Shown one piece after another: positions 12,736 to 24,820 of a stretch of DNA of 64,000 bases. The position numbers and the translations under genes were made by a program. The notes under the pieces are model-generated. The model saw nothing but the letters and a program-made list of their open reading frames with translations, did no database searches and was not told where the DNA came from. The stretch is taken from positions 74,577,043 to 74,641,042 of the forward strand of contig CM071573.1 in NCBI GenBank assembly GCA_036426205.1, in the 5' to 3' direction. This DNA comes from Ascaphus truei. Taxonomy: Eukaryota > Chordata > Amphibia > Anura > Ascaphidae. Every line of letters begins with the position of its first letter. The first letter of the stretch is position 1.

Positions 12736-13030
12736 GGCCTCGGATATAGTGGGCGCGCGCGACGGAGCGCATGGCGTTGTGCGCGCCTGTCGGCCTGAGC
12801 GATCTGTGGCCTGAGATCCACAGCGATGGGGAGGCGTGGCAGAGGTGTGGCCGTGACATAACGAGACTGGTTCGCCCTCATAGACTGAACCGCCCACGTG
12901 ACCCGGCCATTGCGAGACAAAACCAAATGTGAAAAATTGGCCACGCCGTCGCGTGTGCGTGCGGTCTATTGCCTGCCTCATTGAGGTGCTGTGTTTTGTT
13001 CGCGCGTGAGCACGCAGTATGGACGCGGCC
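12736..13030. mobile_element. TWA-type MITE, 'bounded by ggcc' subfamily (295 bp)
   Basis: It starts ggcctcggatatagtgggcg and ends cagtatggacgcggcc followed by TTA. The interior (gatctgtggcctgagatcca, gaggcgtgg, aaccgcccacgtgacccgg) is shared with 47244-47568 and, in reverse, with 23462-23763. The left flank is TTT, presumably a mutated TTA. Confidence 0.65.
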
Positions 13031-14514
13031 TTATATATCAGGAACATCAACTTCACATGTGATAAATGGGGAGTCCTGAATGGCCTTTAAAGATTGCATC
13101 TAAAAGCATTAACGACCCTTTAAAAATCATGTCGTGCTCAGCAAGAGTTTGAAACAGAAAATATAAAAGAAAACCATGACATTTTAGAAAAGTAATTTTA
13201 TTATAATATCCTTCGTTCTAGATAATCTCTAATTATGTAAACAGTCAAAGTAAGTTCTTTAAAGCAATTATCCTGCCCATTCTCAGTATTTTTTTCTTCT
13301 TCAAAAATTAAGAATTTCAGAGTTGAACTGCGCTATTTCCAGCACCAGGGACCACCCGGCTTCTGAGATACTTCCTGGTTTAGTTGACGGTGTCACTTCC
13401 TGGACATTTAAATGAGCGTCCAATAGGAAGCTGCAACAAAGTTCCATCGATTACATCGCAGCTTCCTATTGGTCCTAGGTACCTGCAAGATTTGGTGACC
13501 TTTTTGATTTCCCAACATGGGAGGAAAACACTGGAAACGAAACTAAACCAAATATCTCGAGAACTGTTTGAATTCTTATAAAAAAGGGGGGAAGGGAGAG
13601 AATGAGCAGGCAGGATTGCAGCTTTGATGTGAGCCCATGGTCTGTTTTTCTATGGTACACACAATAGAAATAGAAAGAAATGTCATTGGATCCGTTGTTT
13701 ACTCACAGTAGTAATTATACGCTGATTGACTAGTTCCTGCATAACAGTGTGATTGGGAAATGATGTGATGTGACTGTATTCATTGTCTGACTACTTTATT
13801 CAACGTGTACCAAATACTGAGAATACCAAGAGACTAGACTAAAGCTCAGAGATGCACACGTGTATGTGTGTGTCTGTTTTGGAGATGATTTAGCGCCGAG
13901 TTCCTTAGAATCGCAGTGCATGCCGAGGGCCCATTTTTGGGCTAGAAAGTATGAAAATTGCACAATTTAGCATGACCATTTTAGCAAAAAGCACTGTATA
14001 TAGACCCATATTTAGATTGTGCAAACTTGCGGAGTGAGTCATTTGAATTAGACTGCTGTATGTATTACCGCAATACAGTTTTTACTTAAAACAGTGTATT
14101 TTTAATAATAATATTAAATCTACTTCTCTGATTTTCACCATATTTCACTATCCCTCACTGTCTGCAACCCCTGAGTTCCATATTGTAGTGGGATCCCATT
14201 AGAGGATCGCTTGTTAAATGTGTGCGAGTATCATTATTTTGATGCTATCGTATTCCTTAATTTATAGTCCCATAAATAAAATGGTATCAAGAGTCAAGGG
14301 AGAAGTTCCAGAGAAGGAGAAGGTTATGGAGGTGTCTCGTTGTCAGCAAAACCTTTTACCAGTTGTTTTTAATGACACTTGGACTCTGCCTTTGTACCTC
14401 TGAATTGCGTAATTTTTTTTGTACGGAACTTCATTTTCACGGGCACATTTTTGGTAACCTTTCAGAATGATTATTCCTTGTTTCCTAGCAATACATGTTC
14501 TTATTTCTCACTAG

Positions 14515-14666
14515 GTCACTCCTGGCAGTAAAGCAGCACAGTCCAGTGTGAACCAGGGCGATTTAGTGGTGGCCATCGATGGCGCGAGCACAGATGGCAT
14601 GACTCACTTAGAGGCTCAGAACAAGATTAAGTCCGCCAGCTACAACCTGAATCTCACTCTGCAAAA
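14515..14666 (+). CDS. LDB3: LDB3 exon encoding the second half of the PDZ domain
   Basis: A 152-bp exon reading [11 protein letters not shown]... to ...NLNLTLQ plus two bases of the next Lys codon. It holds the core of the PDZ fold: the PGSKAAQ turn, the GDLVVAIDG strand, and the helix [13 protein letters not shown] that lines the ligand groove, then the last strand. The PDZ domain of LDB3 binds the C-terminus of alpha-actinin at the Z-disc. The acceptor ends at 14514 (ctcactag) and the donor is GTAAGT at 14667. The entry phase is 0 and the exit phase is 2, which completes AAG with the first G of exon 30357. The part before it (the GPGPWGFRLQGG type of start) was searched for by eye in 1-14514 and not found, so it must lie upstream. 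Confidence 0.95.
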
Positions 14667-14889
14667 GTAAGTAGACTTCTATTGTTAATTATACATTGTG
14701 CACTTCTCTGGCTTATTACATACACATTGTGTAAGGCAAGTCATTTGCAATAACCCCTTGATCCCTAGATTAAGGCATAGGCTCAGACAGGGCTGTTTTT
14801 CTTCCTCATATCACTATAGCAGAAAATCTGGCACTGACTAAGTCAAACTATAGACCGAGGTGAACAGACAGTATTGATGTGTTTGGAGG

Positions 14890-15750
14890 GTGATTATGGG
14901 TGCCATTTTTTTCTGCCTTCTGTGTATTTCCTCCGCAATATTACCAAGATACGCCCTTTCCTCTGTTGCTCTACTGCAAAAACTCTGAGACAGACCCTCA
15001 TTCTCTCCCGTATCGATTACTGTAACCTCCTGCTGTCCGGCCTTCCTGCCTCTCGCCAGTCTCCCCTACAATCTATCCTAAACGCTGCTGCCAGAATCAC
15101 TCTATTCTTTCCTAAATCTGTCTCAGCGTCTCCCCCGCTCAAATCACTCTCCTGCCTTCCTATCAAATCCAGTATCACACACTCAATTCTCTTCCTCATT
15201 TTTAAAGCTTTGCACTCTTCTGCCCCTCCTTACATCTCAGCCCTAATTTTGTGCTATACACCATCCCGACTCTTGTGTTCTGCTCAAGGATGTCTTCTCT
15301 CTACCCCTTTTGTATCCAAAGCCCTCTCCCACCTTAAACTTTTCTCACTGACTGCCCCACACCTCTAGAATGCCCTTCCCCTCAATATCCGACTAGCACC
15401 CGCTCTATCCACCTTTAGGACCCACCTTAAAACACACCTGTTTAAGGAAGCGTCTGAGTAGCTCCACGGCTGATAATTAACACCTCATACATTAACCTTG
15501 GCCCCCTGCAGACGCACTTACCAGAACGCACTCTTACTGTCTGTACGTTCTTCCTACCAACAAATTAGAGTGTAAGCTCTTCGGAGAAGGGACTCCTTTT
15601 CCTAAATGTTACTTTTATGTCTGAAGCACTTCTCCCCTTTATGTGTTATGTATATTATTTATTATTTATATGATTGTCACGTATATTACTGCTGTGAAGC
15701 GCTATGTACATTAATGGTGCTATACAAATAAAGACATACATACATAAGGA
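14890..15750 (+). pseudogene. 5'-truncated L2-type LINE, C-terminal part of ORF2
   Basis: The translation shows SRIDYCNLLLSGLPAS, LQSILNAAARIT, ALHSSAPPYISAL and LTAPHLWNALP, ending THLKTHLFKEASE. This is the conserved C-terminal region after the reverse transcriptase in L2/CR1-like LINEs. The frame has an in-frame stop near 15366. The 3' end has gaagcgctatgtacattaat, ggtgctatacaaataaagac and a CATA tail. The endonuclease and RT core are missing. Confidence 0.85.
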
Positions 15751-16984
15751 AGGGACTGTGCATACTGTATATCGGATGTTTTTGTTGTGTGAAGGAAAGT
15801 AGATTAGAAATAATTCCCCTTCCTCACAGCCGCGCTGTAAATTACATTGTCATTGGCTCATTTTAGTTCTAAATGGGACTATATTTTTAAGCTGAGCATG
15901 TATACAACAATGAACAAGACAATCTAGCAAGACGGAGGGGCTACCGGCACCTCCTATGGAGGTCTGTATCCCAGGAAGCGGGGGGTGTCCGATGCTGAAA
16001 TTAATGGTGTTTAGCTCCGGAGACCCCCTGCATCAATCCTATGTTAAAAGGAAAAAAACTGATATGTGGATTGCCACTTAAATGACAACGTTTTCCTTAA
16101 TAAATAGATTGTATTTACCCCAATTTTGCAGCCGGGACACTTTGAAAAATAATCTGCTTAAATGTTTTGTAGCCAAATATATTGGTGCAAGCAAATGGGA
16201 TTCCAATGACGCACAGATGTAAATGGTATGCACTTAAAACAATTGTCTCTGTGCGTCAAAAAAATAGTGGAACCTGCGTCAAAATCGTCCGCCATACCTG
16301 ACATAAACCCTCGTTAGCGCAGAAGTAGCAGTGCTTAAAGTTGCTAGCTAGAACCATGTTTTGACGCAGTGTGGATGTTTCATCATACGCTATTATAAAA
16401 TATATTATCCTAATAACTGATATTTACAAATACTAGTTATAAAATAAAAAATACAGATAATACTGTTTTCATTTAAATATTCTCAATCAGGTGTGTGTAG
16501 CACGTCCAAAGTCATTTCACAGAACGAACTATGCGTCATATGTAAGAAATCACATCCGAACCTTCATATATACAACGCACATTGTATTAAAGTTTGTACG
16601 TCTTTTTAGTAGTACAATTTTGACGCCATTGTTTCTCCTAAAGGTAATGTTAGTACATAGGCCCATGGTGTCTTTGTCCTAGTTCATGTTCCGTACACAT
16701 GTTCTGCCTTTTCTCTGTTGAATATGGAGACATCACCAATTTCCTTGATACATACTCAACAAAGTGATGGAGTAAATGGCATTATAATGTGGAATGGTAT
16801 TTTTAAAAGTATTATTTTCTTATGCATTCCTGACTTGACTTGTTCACACATTTTATTTCTAATGATGCAAACACAACTCACGCACTTAGTGATGGACTCA
16901 CAAGGGGCACAAGATGCAACTGATAAAATTGTAGTGCAGCTTCCCCCACCCTATTGGAGATATGGCGGCTACTGTGTGTGTGTG

Positions 16985-17405
16985 TGTGTTACATGTGGCT
17001 CACAGGAGGCCTGAACCTCCTCTGCTGGGAGCCCGGGGTGTACCTGATCCATCTGGAGACAGCGCCTCCACCTGTGCAGGATCCTACTATGTTGGATAAC
17101 CCCGTCACAGGACCCAATGCAATAATACACACGCTGATAAAGATAACAGTTTACTGCATGCATATGAAAAGGGAACCACAATATAACACCCACACCAAAT
17201 AGGCCACGCACGGCCATAACCCCACAGTGCCCTCCAGCAGTGTCCAAACTCGGATGGGATATTCCCCCAAAGTACAGAGGTGCCCCTGGGCACCCAACCA
17301 TCCTGGTGTCCACGAGAGTCAACCCACCCAATGTGTGCGACAGCACTGCCCACAACTCATGTTAAAGTTGGTGCACTTGTAGGTGTAGGTGTGATACCTG
17401 CCGGG
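16985..17405 (-). repeat. Dispersed repeat, copy 2 of an opposite-strand pair
   Basis: This is the reverse-complement copy of 12070-12500, beginning ggctcacaggaggcctgaac and ending near gtgatacctgccgggtactc. See the entry at 12070. Confidence 0.6.
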
Positions 17406-18741
17406 TACTCCAGCAAATGAGCTAACTAAAAATTCTTCTCATACATGTGTCCGCTAAAGAAAGATGTGAAATGTCATGTTTATTTTATACGCCCTGTCTA
17501 ACACATGGTCCATGGGGACAAGATACCTCCAGTAGATATGGCACTCACCTTTTGTATCTCCCTTTAAAATAAGCAGAAATGTATACCCTGTCTATATTCC
17601 ATCAGAGTACAGGGCAGATGAACAAGGAAAGATAATGGAAAAGTTAATAAAACTGCAGACAAGGCTTCAAGGTGACTGACAGACGGAGACAATGCTTGTG
17701 AGATAGGTAGACATTGTGCTACATTGAATTCATTTTTTCTCTAAATAGCGCAGTTATATCGAATGCTCCGTGCACTATGAATACGCGGCCATTTGTTCCT
17801 TTTTTCTTTAACAATTACTCATCCTTTCTAACCTTAAAAGAATGCTCAAAATTGATCACACGCTAAATGACACCAGCCAAAACTAGGTCCCACTTTGTAA
17901 GTATTTCTTTTCAGACATATATAAATTGCTGGGTTGCAAATGGTTTAAAAGCGTTGACAAAAGCAATACTTGTGAACATGCCACAATGGGAAGAATAACT
18001 CATTGTGGCGTCGTAAACATAACTGCGTGCTCCTCGAAGCAGCAAAATGGGACAGGGAACTTCACAGCAGAGAAACCAAATGTCATTTCCTTATCGAATC
18101 TACGGTCAGGAGACGTTTTGTTTTTTTAGACTTTAACCTCAGCACTGCTTTGCCTGCTGATCTAGCACTGAAAGGGTTAATATAGATCATTGTTCTATGG
18201 CAGGTCAACTGTATCTAAAATTGTGCATATGGAGGCAGGATAGGCTTTGGTTTAACCCATTAGTGGGCATCAGGTGGTCCCCAAATGTTGCTCCCTTTCC
18301 TTAGTGAGTCCCCTCTCTCCCCAGTTGCTGCAGCGGATCAGATGGTTGTCACAGCTGTTTTATGACAGTGTACTCGTGAATTGTGTCCCGCTCCTCTCCT
18401 GTGCTCAACACTGGTTCTGAGGGTAAAAGTCCAAAGTTTTTAATTGTATAAACTGGTAAAGTATGTTGCCTCAAGAACTATACTGAGTAGAAAGGAGAAC
18501 TAATCAATGTAATCCCAACACTGCACAGAGGTCAATTTATATTGTGTTGCTGCCTTTTTCCCCTAGCAGAACCATTTTCCAATTTAAAAACAAAAATCTA
18601 AAGATATTTGTCTCCTGACTGGGGATATCTGTTGGCCATTTTATTCTATTCCTTTGATCCCTTTATTTGGGGCTGCGTATAGCACCGTTTCCAGAAATAG
18701 AGTTGGCAAGAGTGTGACCAGCAGTTTAATAGGGCCTACAG

Positions 18742-18881
18742 CAGGGGTGGAAAACTGCAGTCCTCAAGGGCCACCAACAGGCCAGGGTTCAGGATGTCCC
18801 TGCTTCAGCACAGGTGGCTCAGGGATATCCTGAAAATCGGAGCTGTTGGTGGCCCTTGAGGAATTAAGTTGGTCACCTCTG
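18742..18881. mobile_element. hAT-like palindromic MITE (140 bp)
   Basis: The left end caggggtggaaaactgcagt is answered by a right end ...gttggtcacctctg. The flanks gcctacag (18734-18741) and gcataaag (18882-18889) agree at 6 of 8 bases, as expected for an aged 8-bp hAT target duplication. The inner ggatgtccctgcttcagcac block is the family signature. Confidence 0.7.
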
Positions 18882-19557
18882 GCATAAAGTATATATAATA
18901 GATAGGAAGCTAAATGTGAGCCCACCGAGTGCGCATTTGACAGCTTTGCGTTCCGGTGAGACTCTTGTGGGAGCGGAGCTGCACAGATTGCTGCTTGAAT
19001 AACATGACCATTTTGAAACTCTGTCTTAACATTATCTCTGTTGCCCGTCAGTCCGTTGCAGAAAAGCTCAATTAATTCATGCCTGGATAAGTGTCTTATG
19101 AGGTATTAGTTGAAACCGTATTCCAATCAATGTCCTGGCATTCGGCTGTCATGAACATGACAGGCTTATGTTTGGAAACAGAGTGTTATTGGGTGCTCAG
19201 TACATAGGGGATATCAATAGGTCATTGTACTATGACTATCAATGACCACTGAAGGGTCACCATTTTGACAGCTTACAAAGAACTGTAGACAACTTCAGGA
19301 CACTACAGGACAACGGACACATGTACATGTACAGCTGACCCCATTATAACGAGGTCCTCGGGGGCCACCCGATCCCACTGCGTTATAACTGAGGTTGCGC
19401 TGATTTAAAAAAAATGGCTGCCGCGTGCCCAATCGGAAGGAGAAGGGAGGAGGCAGGAGTGAGGCGCTGGCAGCCCCAGCACTTTCCCCAGCAGCCCCAT
19501 CACGATCCCCCAGCAGCACCGGGTCGCCCCAACATATGTGTGTATCTGTTTGTATCG

Positions 19558-19618
<61 letters not shown>
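19558..19618. repeat. (GT)n microsatellite, about 28 units
   Basis: A near-pure GT run of about 58 bases ends in gttgtgtgtg. Open frames of repeated Cys-Val or Thr-His across it are artefacts. Confidence 0.95.
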
Positions 19619-19670
19619 GTGTGTGAAAATAAACACCTCGAAATGAGGGAACGTGGAGCCTGCGATGGGG

Positions 19671-19831
19671 AATAATAAAAACTAATTTAATGAGTGACTG
19701 CGTGAGACATCCAAAAAACAGGAACGTTTCGGGTTTGTCAAAGGGCTTAGCCCGAAACACGTCAGAGTGGTGAGTTGTTCCTGTTTTTTGGATGTCTCCC
19801 GCAGCCACTCATTAAATTAGTTTTTATTATT
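19671..19831. repeat. Inverted repeat, 55-bp arms
   Basis: The arm 19671-19725 is the reverse complement of 19777-19831 with two mismatches. The 51-base spacer carries gtttcgggtttgtcaaaggg and cttagcccgaaacacgtcag, which itself folds. Repeats with a central cgaaac...gtttcg step are common in amphibian genomes. Confidence 0.8.
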
Positions 19832-20387
19832 GGTGTGCCGGTTTCCTTTGTGCTATACCCCATCGCAGTGCTCCACTTTCCCTCCTTCAAGGTTTTTTTT
19901 CCTGCCATTGATCTTCAATCAAGTTTGATGCACGCACCTACTGAGCTCCTGTGGTACTTATCTGGATGTTATTCAAGTGAGCCTCCATCTCTACTAAATG
20001 TGAGTTTACTGTGGAGTTTTCCTGTTAATAACGGACTGTGTTACCTATATGCTCTAGTGGCCTTATCTGAGTGTGGTAAGTAAAACAGCAATTTGATCAT
20101 TAAATGATCCACGCCGGCAAACAGCAGCTTTGTGGCTGGAACAATACACCCCGTCCGCTCTCTCAGCTGATCGCTCTTCCCGTCTGTGTCTGTTCCGGTG
20201 GAATCCCCGGATGACGTCACACGACGGGTGCCGCGCTTGGACAAACTACAGGTCGCGCTGCAATCAGCCTTCCTCTTGGCACAGGATACACTCAACGCGT
20301 TTCTCCTCTGCTGAGGTGTCATCAGGAGACCTCTATATACACTTTCACTGCAGCTATCTATATCCACACACTGCCGCCCCCTCTGTG

Positions 20388-20630
20388 GCACACACACACA
20401 CACACAACACATAAACTGCTGCTACACACAAACTCTGTAGCTACATGCAAACTGTGCTGCTACACACACATACAACATAACAGCACCACACCACACTGCA
20501 GCTCTACACACACACAAACACACGCTGCAGCTACATCACACAAACTCTGCAGCAGACACACACACTCACTCTGCAGTTACACGCACACACACACACACTA
20601 CACACACACACACACACACACACTCTGTGT
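20388..20630. repeat. Compound CA microsatellite with ctgcagct/actctg interruptions
   Basis: (CA)n runs are broken by aactctgcagc, aactgtgctgct and similar units. The same compound unit recurs at 22137-22530, so these are related arrays on either side of the fold-back element at 20784. Confidence 0.85.
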
Positions 20631-20783
20631 AAATGACGTGCTCGCCACAAACCGGGACCGGACCGCGGGCTGAGGTGGGGATGTGAATACACCGACCTTA
20701 GACCACGAAGCCGGTTCTGGATTGCGCAGTTCGTAGTCAATCGCAGCTGGTTCCGGGTTTGGACATGTCCAGGGTAATCCAAG

Positions 20784-21198
20784 TTCTCAAACAGTCCAGG
20801 AGGAGCATATAAGGGAAAAGAAGACAAAAAAACACACAATAATAAGTGATAGATGCCTGTTTTTATCTTGCACATTGTGAGTGCGCATTTTATATACTTT
20901 TTACATGAAGATTTTGTTTATCAGCCTGATCGCGCTATGTAGCTTTTTCTCATCTCTCCTATAATCCATCATACCGCTGAGTGTGCCTTTGAGGGGGGAT
21001 CCTGACTACATTCATTCCATACGGGTAGCAGCCCCAATTGCAAACTGCATTTTATTCATCTACATCTTGTGAGTAGGCTGGACATACGAGCCAAGATAAT
21101 ACTACATGCCATACTTCCATTGTCCATACATATGCACTTATATTGTGTGTTTTTTTGTCTTCTTTTCCCTTATATGCTCCTCCTGGACTGTTTGAGAA
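20784..21198. mobile_element. Fold-back element with ~64-bp inverted ends (415 bp)
   Basis: The arm 20784-20849 (beginning ttctcaaacagtccaggagg) is matched by 21135-21198 in reverse complement. It is essentially perfect apart from a 1-2 base indel in tta/tat near the inner edge. The 285-bp core is AT-rich with no reading frame. I see no clear target duplication. Confidence 0.7.
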
Positions 21199-21553
21199 TG
21201 ATCATACTTCTTGGAAGCCGTGAAACAGGTCCCACCAGAGGGTTTGAGCTAGGATATTAGATCAACACTCATAATTTTATTATCACTATTTTTATTTGTG
21301 TGATTTCTTGATTAATTTATTCACCTTTTTAACTCTATTTTCACTTTTAAGTTGTTCGCGCCTTTATATTCACTTTTTCACGATTTACAGGGTAATCCAA
21401 GGACATGCCGGGGTCAGAGTTGGAGATGTCAGAGTAGTCGATATCCAGGCTGGGGATTGGCAACTGGTAGGCTGGTGCGAAGCGCTTCAACGTAGCAGCT
21501 GGAGCGCGGGAATTGCCTCTGCGCGTGGAGCGGGAGCGGCCCATGATTTAAGT

Positions 21554-21868
21554 CCTGGGGTAAATGCAGCAGGTTTTAGGAACAAGGCAAGACTAGCACT
21601 GGGGATCCAGCGCTTCAGTACAGGAACCAGGAAGCAGAACTCTGCCTGGGGTGAATGCAGCAGGTCTCAGGAACAAGGCAAGACTAGCATTGGGGATCCA
21701 GCGCTTCAGTACAGGAACCAGGAAGCAGACCTTCTGCCTGGGGTGAATGCAGCAGGTCTCAGGAACAAGGCAAGACTAGCATTGGGGATCCAGCTCTTCA
21801 GTACAGGAACAGGAAGCAGACCTCTGCCTGGGGTGAATGCAGCAGGTCTCAGGAACAAGGCAAGGCTA
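21554..21868. repeat. ~91-bp tandem repeat, about 3.5 copies
   Basis: The unit starts cctggggtgaatgcagcagg at 21554, 21645, 21737 and 21827, giving periods of 91, 92 and 90. Because the period is not a constant multiple of three, the long frame crossing it (21296-22033) is not a protein repeat. Confidence 0.9.
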
Positions 21869-22136
21869 AGGCAGAAGTGTTTATGGCAAACACAGTTACA
21901 GCCAAGTAAATCTTGGTTTATGCTCAGCCATGAGGGAAAGGGAGAGCCCAGTATAAGGGCAGATAGCCAATCCCAAGACAGGGGTGTGTGGGAATTCCTC
22001 CAATGCCAGAGCAGAGAGACAGAGCTGCAGTGATTGCAAGCACAGGTGATAGTGCTTGCAGATCCAAAGGGAGGGCTGTCTGAGAGCTCACCAACTCTGC
22101 AAGAGTGAGCTCCAGCCAAACCCATGAACGGATTCC

Positions 22137-22530
22137 TTACTCTGCCGCTGCACACACATACACACAAACTCTGCAGCAGCCACAAAGACACACACAAACT
22201 GCAGCCACACACACACAAACTGCAGCAGACACATACACACACTCTGCAGCACACACACACACACAAACTCTGCAGCAGACACACAAACAGACACACACAC
22301 ACAAACTCTGTAGCAGACACACACACACACAAACCCTACAGCAGACACACACACAACTCTGCAGCACACACACACACAAACTCTGCAGCTACACACACAA
22401 ACACAAACTCTGCAGAAGACACACCCACACACACACACAAACTCTGCAGCAGACACACACACACAACTCTGCAGCAGACACACACACACACACACACTGC
22501 AGCAGACACACACACACACACACACACATT
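22137..22530. repeat. Compound CA array with aactctgcagcagac units
   Basis: About 20 blocks of (CA)n are separated by aactctgcagcag. It is the same compound unit as 20388-20630, longer and better preserved. Confidence 0.9.
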
Positions 22531-23334
22531 AGATAGACAGAAACAGCAGCTACAAACAAACTCTGCAGACAGACTGCTGCCTCCTGACCAATCCCCTGCC
22601 CTGTCTCAGAGCTGTTCTCACAAAAAGAAAAGCTGATTGGCTAGACAAACACTTTGCAAGCTGACAAAAATTCTGGGCATCACTGAATGAATAATGCCCA
22701 GAATTTTAACCAATCAGAGAGCAGGGATTTCAATAATACCCAAAATGTTACAGCTTTAGCCTGTAATCTGTAGTAACTGGGGGAATTATAAGGTTTTAGC
22801 AATTTGATCCCCCTGAGATATGGGAAAATAAAGTATTTCACACACTGGAAACCATTAATCAGAAGTTTCTACTATTCTTTGCTGACTCAAATTATTTTGC
22901 TTCAGCAGAACCTCAGGTATTGTCCCCAGACGCCCCATACACACAATATTGTCATGGATATGCTGAACCTGACTTTCTGCAATAAGGTTTAAAGGTGCAA
23001 TCAATGCTGTTTTTTTAATAATACATTTTGTCACATCGTTTTTCAATCTGTCACCAATTCTTCTTATCAGCCTGCATCAGTTAGGTCGGGGAGGTGGTTT
23101 TTCCCCTTCATGGTATCCTTCAATGCGACAAGGGAGCCGACCTGCTCTCTCAGGCTCAGATCCAAGGTGGTTTTTTATTGTCTTAACGAGCCATTCATTT
23201 AGGTTAACGCTTCGTTAAGTGCTAAAGGGAATTTGTAAAGGAGGATAATGTTAGGTTCTGTGTTCCCCTAGAAAGGGCGTTAACTATTACGACCATTAGT
23301 GCTAAACTGCTGTAAAGAGGCGTACCCTCTAACT

Positions 23335-23450
23335 ACGCAGCAGCCGGTTAACACTGGGATTTAACATGACATTAGTTGTAACAGCTAAACTTGGCGTTGC
23401 TCACATCCAGACCATGAAATAGGGCTTTTACAGGGTCTGGGCGGGTATAG
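23335..23450. repeat. Old dispersed repeat, uninterrupted copy
   Basis: It contains ttaacatgacattagttg, then aaacttggcgttg and ctcacatccagaccatgaaa. The same sequence at 62385-62700 is split by a Tigger-like insertion. Confidence 0.6.
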
Positions 23451-23461
23451 CACCACAGTTA

Positions 23462-23763
23462 CTCCGCGATTATAGAGGCAGCGACAGCGTGCGGGCCTGC
23501 ACGCAACAACAGACCTCTTCTCTATGGGGGCTGCCTATAGAGCGTGCGGCCGTGCGCTCGATTCTTGAAGACAAACTATTTTGTGTTTGTCGCGCGACGG
23601 CCGGGTCACATGTCCGGTTCAGCCAATGAGGTTGAACCGCCCTCGTGTGACGTCACGGCCACACCTCCTCGTTGCCTCTGACCTCAGTGCAGGTTTCGCG
23701 CGAGCGACAGGCTCGTGTGATGTCATGCACTCCGTCGCGTGCACGCCCACTATAATTGCGGCC
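23462..23763 (-). mobile_element. TWA-type MITE, reverse copy of the 12736 subfamily (302 bp)
   Basis: It ends ctataattgcggcc plus TTA (23764-23766) and begins after TTA (23459-23461) with a worn ctccgcgattatag. The interior gttcagccaatgaggttgaa, ctgacctcagtgcagg and gcgacaggctcgtgtgatgt corresponds in reverse complement to 12736-13030 and 47244-47568. Confidence 0.65.
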
Positions 23764-24764
23764 TTAGACATGATTTCACTAACATAGTGTTACTTACAGC
23801 GTTTTATCCCTCTTCTTTCCTCTATTTTTTTTTTTTTTACTTTAATTAAACAGCTATTCAGGGTCTGGATGTGATACACTAGTAGAGCCATCTTTGTATC
23901 AGACCATTGTAATGCCATTTCACTTAACGTAGGGCAGTGCTAACTTCACATGGTGTTAGCCTATGTTAATGAGTTGTTTTTGCATATAATTAGCTGTGTG
24001 GATATGCGTTAACCTCATGGAAAATAGCGTTCGTTAATCATTTTGACAACAGCCGTTATTAGCACTGAGTTACTGGACCTCTATGGAACCAGGACTTAGT
24101 GTATACACATGGTGCGTATATATACCATGAACAGTAGGTCTCAGGCTTAGGAATATGAGCAAAAGAAAGTTATGCAGCAGCCATTTTTGCTGTGACCCCC
24201 CATCATTCTTTACTTTTAAGAGCTTCAAATGTAAGCACGTTCCGTAGGATTCCAGGCTACTAACTCGCGTCTACATAGCATCACCAATATATTGTTAAAC
24301 CCTCGGGCTCCAGAGCAGCCGGCAACACATTCTGTGCTCCAGTGACACTGGAGGGGCTGCATCGAAAATCAATTTCCTAGGTAGAATCTTTGTAAATGCC
24401 AAAGACACATGATTAGGAAGGAGATGTGACTGAGACGCTTCACAAACCGCTTACAAACCTCACGTTAAATAGAGCAATTTCTTGTGTGAAGGGGTGACTG
24501 TTTCCTGGGCGCCGGGAAGGAGGAGAGAGGGCGAAACAATGGAGAAACAATTCGATTCAATCTTTGTGACTCGATACATTTTGTGATTGTGTTAAGCCCG
24601 CGATATGGCAGTCATTTTGCCTTCAATGGAAGACGAGGTCTTCAGGCACTCAAAAAGGTCTTCAAATGAAATAAAAATCACAACCTATTCGGCCGGGGAG
24701 TACAATGTGAGAGAGAGGAACAATACCGTTGCATGACAAAAGAATACAAATATTTTGATTAACT

Positions 24765-24820
24765 GAGACAATAGGAAGGAGGTCCCTGCCTCAAGGAGTT
24801 TACAATCTAACAAGGACAGT
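24765..24820 (-). mobile_element. Short L2-type LINE 3' fragment
   Basis: In reverse complement it reads cttgttagattgtaaactcc, ttgaggcagggacctcc. This is the same 3' UTR segment as in the copies at 5405 and 15550. Confidence 0.6.

Larger units (their letters stand above)
1..14514. other. Intron or upstream sequence before the PDZ exon; no gene seen
   Basis: No coding exon is visible in this stretch. By eye I found nothing matching the first LDB3 PDZ exon (GPGPWGF, KDFNMPLTIS). What it holds are the transposons and arrays listed separately. The unlisted parts (for example 300-1390, 5600-6820, 8410-9140, 13040-14510) are AT-rich unique-looking sequence with no supportable feature. Confidence 0.7.

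Noticed and set aside
1..14514. First PDZ exon of LDB3
   Set aside because: Searched by eye for sequence encoding PWGFRLQGG or KDFNMPLTIS on the plus strand and found none; presumed upstream.
21296..22033. 245-residue plus-strand frame with repeated segments
   Set aside because: It crosses a tandem repeat whose period varies (90-92), so the repeats are read in different frames; there is no promoter or splice context.
22105..22636. Thr/His-rich and Cys/Val-rich frames on opposite strands
   Set aside because: CA compound microsatellite artefacts.
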